DNA from: Agitococcus sp.
GTDB taxonomy: Bacteria > Pseudomonadota > Gammaproteobacteria > Pseudomonadales > Moraxellaceae
Direction of reading: 5' to 3'
DNA: 64,000 nt
Assembly (NCBI GenBank): GCA_030646715.1
Contig: JAUSLJ010000008.1
Span: 248,001 to 312,000 of the forward strand
Every line of letters begins with the position of its first letter. Position 1 is the stretch's first letter. The notes under the pieces are model-generated. The model had not been told where the DNA came from, made no database searches, and worked only from the letters and a program-made list of their open reading frames with translations. Made by a program: the position numbers and the translations under genes. Positions 8,736-15,674 of this stretch are shown piece after piece.

Positions 8736-8820
8736 ACCTAACTCTCATTCAAGCCGACACAAACCTAGCCTTGCTTTGCAATAAATCAGGGTCGGTGCGG
8801 CTTAATTTAATCAGTTAGGC
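8736..8820 (+). repeat. attC site C
   Basis: This 85-bp element is bounded by ACCTAAC (8736-8742) and GTTAGGC (8814-8820). On the plus strand the left arm carries CATTCAAGCCGAC and the right arm GTGCGGCTTAA. This is the same arm sequence and order as the attC of the classic aadA1 cassette, making this the most convincing site of the array and fixing its likely polarity. The extra base in the left arm (AAGCCGAC against GCGGCTT) matches the usual asymmetry of the L'' box. Confidence 0.9.
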
Positions 8821-9126
8821 ACTTGGCTGCTTTCTGGCAAACTTCTCAAATAATCCGCTATCGTTTGGGCATGGCAATAATGCCCACGCACAATACCAAT
8901 CTTCTGGAATAGTTTTCTTGTCAGCGAAAAAATGAAAACCCTCAAACTCACCATCGATTATCCACGCGCTCACAACGTGATAACCGTCGCACTGGTTATA
9001 AATAATATAGTCACCATCAGCAGTTGGTTTTTCACTTGTTGGCCGAAAATTTAAGGTCAACAACGCGCCTAACTCTTGCGTCAAGTGCGATGCCAACCCA
9101 GCCTCTAATTGTGTATCTTTTTGCAT
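8815..9126 (-). CDS. Cassette gene 5: DUF551-like small phage protein
   Basis: The product is 103 residues. Residues 29-85 run RPTSEKPTADGDYIIYNQCD, then AWIIDGEFEGFHFFADK, and end with WYCAWALLPCP. This resembles the 'rights and lefts' layout of DUF551-type phage proteins, which end in a W.PLP motif. The stop lies in the site C heptamer. The start side abuts the half attC at 9138-9190 and lacks a left arm, so the original 5' end of the cassette may have been altered. Function unknown. Confidence 0.68.
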   Translation of the reverse strand: MQKDTQLEAGLASHLTQELGALLTLNFRPTSEKPTADGDYIIYNQCDGYHVVSAWIIDGEFEGFHFFADKKTIPEDWYCAWALLPCPNDSGLFEKFARKQPSA

Positions 9127-9137
9127 TTGTGATTACT

Positions 9138-9190
9138 CTCGTCTGTTTAAATTGTTGTGGGTTGCCACGCCTTACGCGCTGACGTTAGGT
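9138..9190 (+). repeat. attC half site D (left arm missing)
   Basis: Only the right part of an attC is present. It has GTTGTGGG, then a CCTTACGCGCTGAC arm and the core GTTAGGT (9184-9190). It aligns with the right half of site G (shared TTGTTGTGGGT and ACGCCTTA). No RYYYAAC heptamer is found before the start of the neighbouring gene. The simplest reading is a deletion that removed the left arm and fused two cassettes. Confidence 0.65.
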
Positions 9191-9192
9191 TC

Positions 9193-9615
9193 TTATACGC
9201 AAGCAAACATATCTTGCATATTTAGTCTTGCGCGCCTTGTTGCTTGTGCATTTTTGGCGTGATGATGTTTGTCATAGCCCAAATGACATCTTTGACACCA
9301 CGCCCTTAAATTTTCATCATCGCAATTTTCAGGCGTGTGGTCTAAATGCGCTATCGTCAGCACAATATCAGTCATCCGCAATAACTCGTAATCATCCATT
9401 CGGAAAACACCTAAATGCTCACCTGTTTCCGCGCAATAAACATCCGCGTCATCAGTCATGTATGTATCAGCGTGTCGCCCTGTGCCTCTTGCAATGCGCG
9501 TTCTGTTCTGTGCATTGCATTTTTCACATTTATTACCTGCGCGCGCCAAAATTCTTTCACGAATTTCTTTCCAGTTTTTCGGATAACGCGCTTTGTTTTC
9601 TGGTTTTATTGGCAT
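9193..9615 (-). CDS. Cassette gene 4: HNH endonuclease-like protein
   Basis: The product is 140 residues from the ATG at 9615, which is preceded by GGAG at 7 nt; an upstream GTG at 9633 is less likely. It has the HNH fold signature: a first zinc-knuckle CEKCNAQN (about residues 28-35), the core HLDHTPENCDDENLRAWC, and a second CQRCHLGYDKHHH. The histidine after L in AHLDH is the expected catalytic base. Such enzymes nick or cut DNA and occur in phage packaging and in homing contexts. The stop lies two bases from the half site D heptamer. Confidence 0.82.
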   Translation of the reverse strand: MPIKPENKARYPKNWKEIRERILARAGNKCEKCNAQNRTRIARGTGRHADTYMTDDADVYCAETGEHLGVFRMDDYELLRMTDIVLTIAHLDHTPENCDDENLRAWCQRCHLGYDKHHHAKNAQATRRARLNMQDMFACV

Positions 9616-9638
9616 AATAATCTCCAAGTTCACTACAA

Positions 9639-9733
9639 ACCTAACTCTGCATGAAGTCCGATAACCACCCAGACAATTGTGTAAATCATAAACTGTCGCA
9701 TAAGTGGTTACGGCTTATGCGCTGACGTTAGAC
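9639..9733 (+). repeat. attC site E
   Basis: This 95-bp element is bounded by ACCTAAC (9639-9645) and GTTAGAC (9727-9733). The left arm TCTGCATGAAGTCCGATAAC and right arm GGTTACGGCTTATGCGCTGAC pair imperfectly. CCACCC and AGTGGT form an inner stem. The right arm is very similar to that of half site D. Confidence 0.84.
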
Positions 9734-10060
9734 ACTAAGTCTAGGCATAACGGAAAGATCAATAACTGAACCGTTCCCCATTTTTATGCACCATGCCTTT
9801 CTACCATGCGGTTTTTCTTCAACTTGCGTAATAACAACAGATGTTTCAAACATCATGCCCATAACCTGCCCAGCATAATCAGCAATGCCTTTCATTAAAT
9901 CCTCAGCTGATACGGCTTCAATAGTCCACGGTGCGGCAAGCAAATCAAAATCTTTTTGAAGTGAGCCGTGGACTGTTAGCGCGTACCCGTTGGCCTGTGC
10001 TATTTCTGCTAAAACTGGAAAAAATACCGCGTAAACTGGTGCAAAAGATGGTGGTTTCAT
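9728..10060 (-). CDS. Cassette gene 3: conserved phage protein, nucleotidyltransferase-like motif
   Basis: The product is 110 residues. It starts with a hydrophobic helix (APVYAVFFPVLAEIAQANGY) and continues ALTVHGSLQKDFDLLAAPW. The HGSLQKDFDLL segment resembles the G-S-x-D-x-D strand-loop of nucleotidyltransferase-fold proteins, and I recognise this layout from small tailed-phage proteins of unknown function. It ends KAWCIKMGNGSVIDLSVMPR. The stop is inside the site E heptamer. Activity is not established. Confidence 0.75.
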   Translation of the reverse strand: MKPPSFAPVYAVFFPVLAEIAQANGYALTVHGSLQKDFDLLAAPWTIEAVSAEDLMKGIADYAGQVMGMMFETSVVITQVEEKPHGRKAWCIKMGNGSVIDLSVMPRLSV

Positions 10061-10072
10061 CGCTATTCCTGT

Positions 10073-10166
10073 GTCTAACTCTGCATCAAACCGACAAATA
10101 CCCAGCCAATAATTTCTTAAATCTATCAGCTTTGTGGGTGTTTGCGAATTAGCTTTTTAGTTAGAC
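10073..10166 (+). repeat. attC site F
   Basis: This 94-bp element is bounded by GTCTAAC (10073-10079) and GTTAGAC (10160-10166), a perfect complementary pair. The inner arms ACAAATACCCAGC and GTGGGTGTTTGC pair around a central AT-rich spacer. It is nearly identical to site H over its right two-thirds. Confidence 0.86.
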
Positions 10167-10445
10167 ACTCTCGTAAGTGGCTTCAAATATGTCAGGCTTG
10201 CATGGGTAAAACTCACTTTGCACACCTTTGATAATCCAATCGCCGATATTTGCAATGTGTTGGCCTTCAAGCGTTTTAATAATTAAGCCGTCACGCTTAA
10301 CAATATCCTTATATTCATGCCATTTATCAGATGCAATTTGCCCTCGTAAATCAGGCTTTTCACTTATAAAAGTGATAATTTCAAACAGGTTTTCTCCTGT
10401 CCATTTAACAGCTTCAATAACAACTGGTTTCTTTCTGAATTTCAT
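10161..10445 (-). CDS. Cassette gene 2: conserved phage protein (MKFRKKPVVIEAVKW family)
   Basis: The product is 94 residues. The N-terminus MKFRKKPVVIEAVKWTGEN and the C-terminal block GDWIIKGVQSEFYPCKPDIF are the two conserved ends of a small protein found in very many tailed phages of unrelated hosts. Its function is unknown. The stop is inside the site F heptamer, and the start is about 15 bases from the site G heptamer. A gene so typical of phages carried as an integron cassette is unusual. Confidence 0.85.
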   Translation of the reverse strand: MKFRKKPVVIEAVKWTGENLFEIITFISEKPDLRGQIASDKWHEYKDIVKRDGLIIKTLEGQHIANIGDWIIKGVQSEFYPCKPDIFEATYESV

Positions 10446-10459
10446 TACAAGTTCCCCGT

Positions 10460-10584
10460 GTCTAACTCAGCAATTAAGCGCGATAAACACCCAGCCATTT
10501 ATCGCTTATTTACTTAAATCTTGAGTCTCGTGTTAATGTTTAGTTTGTTGTGGGTGTTTACGCCTTATTGCTAGGACGTTAGGC
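10460..10584 (+). repeat. attC site G
   Basis: At 125 bp this is the longest site. It is bounded by GTCTAAC (10460-10466) and GTTAGGC (10578-10584). The arms GCGATAAACACCCAGC and TTGTGGGTGTTTACGCC pair well. The enlarged centre holds its own imperfect stem. Its right half matches half site D. Confidence 0.84.
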
Positions 10585-10935
10585 CGCATCATCTAAAAGC
10601 ATATCGCTAATACTTTTATTTATGTTTGCACCTCGCTTTTGCTGTATTTTCAAGTATTTGACAGCAATAATTTTCCAGTTTTCATCATCTGTAATGCTGC
10701 TTGCAATTTCACCAAGCGCGATTCGTTCATCGTCGTAATGCACGTTTACTTCTATTTCATCGCGTAATTCTTCGCAATCTAAGCAAACTTTAAACGATTG
10801 TCCTTTTCCATCCCAAACTCCTGAATGAAAATCGTACAACTCGCCTTTTTTGATAGTCCCGTGACATTCAATGCACTTATGTTCTTTTCTTGCTACACGC
10901 TGTTTTAATGCGTAGCAAACTGGCATTTCACACAT
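10579..10935 (-). CDS. Cassette gene 1: small zinc-binding phage protein
   Basis: The product is 118 residues from the ATG at 10935, supported by GGAGG 6 nt upstream; an in-frame TTG at 10947 is part of that ribosome site. The N-terminal half has HKCIECHGTIKKGELY and FKVCLDCEELRDE, two CxxC knuckles that probably bind zinc. This N-terminal layout is common in phage and prophage hypothetical proteins. The C-terminus (DDERIALGEIASSITD, then LKIQQKRG) is helical. The stop lies in the site G heptamer. Confidence 0.76.
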   Translation of the reverse strand: MCEMPVCYALKQRVARKEHKCIECHGTIKKGELYDFHSGVWDGKGQSFKVCLDCEELRDEIEVNVHYDDERIALGEIASSITDDENWKIIAVKYLKIQQKRGANINKSISDMLLDDAA

Positions 10936-10962
10936 AAAAACCTCCAATTCATCGCTAAAAAT

Positions 10963-11056
10963 GCCTAACTCCCGCTCAACTCGACAAACACCCAGCTAAT
11001 AATTTCTTAAATCTAGCAACCTTGTGGGTGTTTGCGAATTAGCTTTTTAGTTAGAC
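10963..11056 (+). repeat. attC site H (right end of the array)
   Basis: This 94-bp element is bounded by GCCTAAC (10963-10969) and GTTAGAC (11050-11056). Its right part is almost the same as site F (shared TAATAATTTCTTAAATCTA and the arm GTGGGTGTTTGCGAATTAGC). It is the last site before ordinary overlapping phage genes. A 42-base stretch separates it from the stop of the 11099-11431 gene, which is outside the cassette pattern. Confidence 0.85.
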
Positions 11057-11098
11057 GCTAATCTCGCTTAAACTGCACCGTTGACACAAAACATAGCA

Positions 11099-11431
11099 TT
11101 AACAGTGGCCATAACGAGTGCCAAGAATGGCTAAGGCCTGCATATCTTTTAAGTGCCGCTCTGTAGCTGCCAGACTACCAGCACTGCCAGTTCTTTCTGT
11201 CGGCCTTAATCCACATTGCCAAAGCTCATCCATTAGTTGTTGGGCTTGTTGAATTTCCAGCCGCATCATAGGCTCAATCATTGTCCCGCTTTCATGCGGC
11301 ACAAATGTTACTTTAGCAGCTACAACACAACCTTCACCAACAGTCCGTTGGCGCATATAAATAGAAACGCCTGTATTCCACTCATCGCGTCGTGCCATTA
11401 CTTCAATAGGTAAAATATCGCCATTAATCAT
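11099..11431 (-). CDS. Conserved phage protein of unknown function
   Basis: The product is 110 residues. The block AQQLMDELWQCGLRPTERTG followed by GSLAATERHLKDM is a conserved C-terminal pattern of small phage proteins that often lie near regulatory genes. GGGGAAC precedes the ATG at 11431 by 7 nt. It overlaps the 11424-11627 gene by eight bases, so it belongs to the regular phage operon and not to the cassettes. Function unknown. Confidence 0.75.
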   Translation of the reverse strand: MINGDILPIEVMARRDEWNTGVSIYMRQRTVGEGCVVAAKVTFVPHESGTMIEPMMRLEIQQAQQLMDELWQCGLRPTERTGSAGSLAATERHLKDMQALAILGTRYGHC

Positions 11432-11627
11432 CGCAGTTCCCCATCATTAAAATAGTCTCTTGTAAGTCATGGCCATGCAGTACTGCCACAATTAAACCTT
11501 GCGGCACTTTGTCAGCTTTGGCTTTGTTTATTGCCACCGCTATTTCATCAGCAAAAATATTAAATGCGATTTGCTGTTCTTTGCTAACTACACCGCCAGC
11601 AAATGCAACCACAACATTGTCAGTCAT
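11424..11627 (-). CDS. Small phage protein of unknown function
   Basis: The product is 67 residues from the ATG at 11627, starting MTDNVVVAFAGGVVSKEQQI. The start overlaps the stop of the 11620-12162 gene by eight bases, typical of translational coupling. The longer frame to 11660 would run back into that gene, so I prefer the inner ATG. No motif is recognised. Confidence 0.65.
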   Translation of the reverse strand: MTDNVVVAFAGGVVSKEQQIAFNIFADEIAVAINKAKADKVPQGLIVAVLHGHDLQETILMMGNCDD

Positions 11628-12162
11628 CCCCGTCATCCTCAAACAGCCCATCCTCTTCAAGCGGCATACCTAATGCTGCTAAGGCAGACCACTCCAAATT
11701 GCGTAGCTGCTCATAGATCTTCTTACGGTGACGAAACAAGGTGCGGCGTGACTTATCGCTATCCAATAGCAATATTTGCTCTCTAAGCCCACGACGAATA
11801 GACAGGCAAGCCCAAGACCACACAGCCAGCAGCTTGAATTTTTCAGGCATGACACTTTCAACATAAGTTGCCAGTGACTTTATTGCCTTGGTGCGTTCTT
11901 TTTCACATTGACTGTATTTAGCCAAAAATGCGCACCACTGAATTTCAGAGGTTTCTCGATGAATGCGCGAAGCCGTCATAGCTGCCTGAGCAAGCCTTTC
12001 TTCGCGTGTTAAAATCAAGGTTTCTCGATTGCGAGAAGTCAGTGATTCAACAAAACCAGAGCCATGATCCTTCTGCCAATTGGCTGATTTTGGTATGCCA
12101 ACACTGCCAATGCTGATGGCACACATAACGGCATGATCAGGGTCACGATAAATACAGGTCAT
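11620..12162 (-). CDS. Possible phage late regulator (Q-like?), DNA-binding candidate
   Basis: The product is 180 residues from the ATG at 12162 with GGAGG 8 nt before it. The C-terminal third (LDSDKSRRTLFRHRKKIYEQ, then LRNLEWSALAALG) has a helix-turn-helix-like, basic pattern that I have seen in phage proteins acting as late regulators. It ends in an acidic tail (EEDGLFEDDGDD). Its position, upstream of the accessory array, tandem terminators and holins, is that of lambda Q. The family assignment is weak; what can be said is that it is a mid-sized basic helical protein in a Q-like place. Confidence 0.6.
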   Translation of the reverse strand: MTCIYRDPDHAVMCAISIGSVGIPKSANWQKDHGSGFVESLTSRNRETLILTREERLAQAAMTASRIHRETSEIQWCAFLAKYSQCEKERTKAIKSLATYVESVMPEKFKLLAVWSWACLSIRRGLREQILLLDSDKSRRTLFRHRKKIYEQLRNLEWSALAALGMPLEEDGLFEDDGDD

Positions 12163-12704
12163 TACCAACGCCTCCCCTGATTATTTTTCAAGTCGTTAGC
12201 AATCACCCATGCAAGCTCAGTAGCAATTCGCTCTGCAAGCATATTTTTAGGCGTTACAGCCACAGCATTCCAGTCCATTGCATACGCCCATTTGCCACCA
12301 GCGAAAGTCACTGTGGTGTGTAGGCCTCCATTCAGTGGATCGAACTGAGTTTCTGCCAGCATGACATTCAGATTCACTAACTGCCGAGTCATTCTCAGCA
12401 TAGATGGCTCAATTGATTCACCAAAAGACAATGGCTGACCTATGCCAGATTCTGGATCTACTCTTATAAAATCTTGTTGATGCATAATCTTCGTGTTTTT
12501 TGGAGCAAACAATGAGCTATATATGCCTACCACTTCCTTGGCTTCATCAATCTCTTGTTCACGCGCACGTAACTCAGCGCCTTGCTGCAAGAACTTGGTT
12601 TTTAAATCAGTAAGATCAATACCTAAACTAGCGTTCTGCTTAGTAAGCAATTCAGCCTGTTGACGCATTTTTCGACGCTGATTGCGCCCAAACCGATTAG
12701 CCAT
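12162..12704 (-). CDS. Phage protein of unknown function with N-terminal coiled coil
   Basis: The product is 180 residues from the ATG at 12704, which has AGGAG about 8 nt upstream. It opens with MANRFGRNQRRKMRQQAELL and continues as a coiled coil to about residue 65 (KFLQQGAELRAREQEIDEAK). The second half is globular (GLHTTVTFAGGKWAYAMDW). No family is recognised. It overlaps the next gene by one base (TAATG). Confidence 0.7.
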   Translation of the reverse strand: MANRFGRNQRRKMRQQAELLTKQNASLGIDLTDLKTKFLQQGAELRAREQEIDEAKEVVGIYSSLFAPKNTKIMHQQDFIRVDPESGIGQPLSFGESIEPSMLRMTRQLVNLNVMLAETQFDPLNGGLHTTVTFAGGKWAYAMDWNAVAVTPKNMLAERIATELAWVIANDLKNNQGRRW

Positions 12705-12837
12705 TGTTATAGCTCCTATCAACTGGACAAAAATTTATTTTGATTTCAGGACAAAATGCTGGCTGATTGGCGCAACTCGTTAATAAAAAAATGCCTGCCA
12801 GTACGCATAGGCCTAGAAACAGTTTTAAGTTACGCAT
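12697..12837 (-). CDS. Small lipoprotein, possible outer-membrane spanin-like
   Basis: The product is 46 residues. MRNLKLFLGLCVLAGIFLLT is followed at once by SC, giving a lipobox L-T-S-C with Cys22 as the lipidation site, and then a 24-residue tail (NQPAFCPEIKINF...). It overlaps the end of the 12830-13105 gene and the start of the 12162-12704 gene. Small lipoproteins in phage genomes can be Rz1-type outer-membrane spanins, but this one lacks the Pro-rich tail and has no Rz partner beside it, so the role is open. Confidence 0.6.
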   Translation of the reverse strand: MRNLKLFLGLCVLAGIFLLTSCANQPAFCPEIKINFCPVDRSYNNG

Positions 12838-13105
12838 CGCTACAACCCTCTGAATATACGGATACACTTAATTCTGACGTTAAAGCCTCTGATTCTTGTC
12901 TTTGTGAGTTTGGGTATGGATGTCCTTCTTTTGCACGGTTAAACCCCATAGCAAAACACTCAGCCTCATGTTTTTTTAGTTCTGAAGGTGGCTTCTGGCT
13001 GTTTTCAAATGCGCGATAGCCTTGCCTGTAAGCATCTAAAGACTCTGCAATAATTTGCTGTACTTCAATTGGTGTTCTTTCGGTTGCTTCAGTCGTTAAT
13101 TGCAT
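12830..13105 (-). CDS. Small phage protein of unknown function
   Basis: The product is 91 residues, MQLTTEATERTPIEVQQIIA..., mostly hydrophilic and helical in the first half (ESLDAYRQGYRAFENSQKPP) with ECFAMGFNRAKEG in the middle. It overlaps the endonuclease-like gene upstream by 17 bases. No motif is recognised. Confidence 0.6.
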   Translation of the reverse strand: MQLTTEATERTPIEVQQIIAESLDAYRQGYRAFENSQKPPSELKKHEAECFAMGFNRAKEGHPYPNSQRQESEALTSELSVSVYSEGCSDA

Positions 13106-13514
13106 TTGTTGTCACCCCCAAAACTTTTAAAATCATTTCAATCGCTTCACCATTCATCACCATCTTTGTGCTAAATCTCAGTAATCGCCAACCTTGCAAA
13201 ATAAGAGCGTTGTACTTGTACATATCCTCGACAAAACCTTTAGGCCGTTGGTGTCTGCCAATTTTTTCTACTGCGCCTTCTATCTCTACGGCTAACTTCA
13301 CATGCTTAATCGCAAAATCTAATTGCCAGTTGCGCGTTGGGTGAAATTTAAACTCGCGCCTAAATTCAATTTTGTGCGCTTTCAGGTGTAGGGCCAGCGT
13401 TTCTTCGCCACGACTCGGCGGATTTGGTATCCGCTTTGCCTTGGGCTTTACGTCTTTTTTCTCAATCAACCCTGATGCAGCCGCTTGAGTTATTGTCATT
13501 CGCTTGCCCATCAT
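13089..13514 (-). CDS. Very-short-patch/DUF559-like endonuclease-fold protein
   Basis: The product is 141 residues. The core EFKFHPTRNWQLDFAIKHVK, then LAVEIEGAVEKIGRHQRPKG, has the D...ExE pattern of PD-(D/E)xK nucleases (WQLDFA gives the Asp; VEIEG gives the Glu-x-Glu). GRHxRPKGF and the C-terminal LILQGWRLLRFSTKM complete the fold. Such genes are common in phage replication regions and may process DNA junctions or act like a resolvase. GAGGGCAGC precedes the ATG at 13514. Confidence 0.78.
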   Translation of the reverse strand: MMGKRMTITQAAASGLIEKKDVKPKAKRIPNPPSRGEETLALHLKAHKIEFRREFKFHPTRNWQLDFAIKHVKLAVEIEGAVEKIGRHQRPKGFVEDMYKYNALILQGWRLLRFSTKMVMNGEAIEMILKVLGVTTNAIND

Positions 13515-13750
13515 GCTGCCCTCGCCATACTTAGTTTTTCTGCATACCAGCGATTAACACGACCACGAATAACAGCATTAACAAAATCGTTATGGAGTGC
13601 CTCGCGCTTATTTGATTCGAATCCACCAACATGATCCCTGTAGTTCTGCCCCATCGCAGTAGCTTGTCCGCAAAACTGTATGTTGCTGATGAGGCAATGC
13701 GGACACTCAAGTAAATGGTTGTAAAGTGAGATATGACGGGAGCCGCTCAT
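13511..13750 (-). CDS. Small phage protein of unknown function
   Basis: The product is 79 residues with a CPHC motif near the N-terminus (LLECPHCLISNIQFC), which could be part of a zinc site, and a basic C-terminus (VIRGRVNRWYAEKLSM). It overlaps its neighbours by four bases on both sides, so it is part of the coupled methyltransferase-to-nuclease run. Function unknown. Confidence 0.62.
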   Translation of the reverse strand: MSGSRHISLYNHLLECPHCLISNIQFCGQATAMGQNYRDHVGGFESNKREALHNDFVNAVIRGRVNRWYAEKLSMARAA

Positions 13751-14594
13751 GCAAATAGCCTCGTCTGCACTCTTTCAGCATCGAGCATTTTTTGACATAA
13801 CGGATTCAACCAAACGCACTCAGTACGGAGTGCTGTGCCTCGGCCAGCAGAGATACGTGAACTGGTTTCGTGACGAACCCAGCCAGCAAGAATTTCGTCG
13901 TACATGGCGTTTGAATACCCACTCAAAACAACCATGCCACGCAGTGTGATTAACACCTGCAACAGATCAGCGTGTTCTCTGTTGATCATTTCGTGTCGGT
14001 ACGAACGATTGCCGCCCATGACTCGGGTTGAATGGACGTAAGGCGGGTCAACAAAATGTATGGTTGTTGGCGCATCATGTTGTTGCATGACTTCAATAGC
14101 TGGACGATTTTCAATTAGCACGCCAGTGAAGCGTTCTCCAGCTGCTGCAACAGCAGCTGGATATGCTGACCACAAGTGTTGAGCTGTTCCGTACTCGCGC
14201 TTGGTATCAATACGAAAACCTGTGCTACCCTTTGTTGCACCAGCACTGCCGAAACCCATTTGAGCTCGCACACAAACACGGCGCGCACGCTCTACGCGAT
14301 TACGAGTTGGCTTCCACGCCAACTCAAATTCATCACGGTGATACGGTGTTAGCGTAAGTGCTTCAAGCAATCTAGCTCGAGTACTTTCATTTCGAATCAC
14401 GCGAAAAAAATTAACTATGTCACCGTCTAAATCGTTGTAAACCTCGGCATATACCCTAGGCTTTTGCAGTAAAACACCTGCAGCACCGCCATAAGGTTCG
14501 ACATAACATGTATGGATTGGGAAAAATTGCATGATCCAAGGTGCTAAACGAAATTTTGCGCCGTGGTAACGAATGGCTGGGCTGATAATTTTCG

Positions 14595-14598
<4 letters not shown>
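13747..14598 (-). CDS. DNA adenine N6-methyltransferase, D12/Dam class
   Basis: The product is 283 residues. The N-terminal IRYHGAKFRLAPWIM stands for the FxGxK region. VEPYGGAAGVLLQKP is the SAM-binding motif I (PFxGxG/GGAAG variant). YNDLDGDIVNFFRV is motif II, and VDPPYVHSTR is the catalytic DPPY motif IV. It would methylate adenine in a short target sequence, protecting phage DNA or altering gene expression. It overlaps the replication gene by four bases. The target sequence cannot be read from the protein. Confidence 0.9.

Positions 14599-15670
<1,072 letters not shown>

Positions 15671-15674
<4 letters not shown>

Larger units (their letters stand above)
8079..11056. mobile_element. Cluster of integron-type attC sites with small gene cassettes (CALIN-like) inside the prophage
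   Basis: Seven minus-strand genes are each followed by an imperfect palindrome starting RYYYAAC and ending GTTRRRY, the inverse core and core sites of integron attC elements. The genes fit the cassette pattern: their TAA stops lie in or just beside the core heptamer, and their starts lie about 20-30 bases from the next one. Sites at 8345, 8736, 9639, 10073, 10460 and 10963 are complete, that at 9138 is a half site, and that at 8079 is divergent. No integron integrase, attI or Pc promoter is visible in the window. The array lies between regulatory-type genes and the holins, in the same transcriptional direction as the phage late genes. Call based on direct reading of the sites; scoring with an attC covariance model has not been done. 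Confidence 0.82.

Noticed and set aside
9228-9654. Plus-strand frames opposite the HNH gene
   Set aside because: They lack motifs and ribosome sites, while the minus strand encodes a clear HNH endonuclease with both zinc knuckles.
8079-11056. CRISPR array
   Set aside because: The repeats are long, imperfect palindromes of unequal length that alternate with protein-coding genes of 190-420 bp; there are no short uniform spacers.
12756-13019. Plus-strand 87-codon frame
   Set aside because: It overlaps two coupled minus-strand genes (12697-12837 and 12830-13105) and has no ribosome site or motif.
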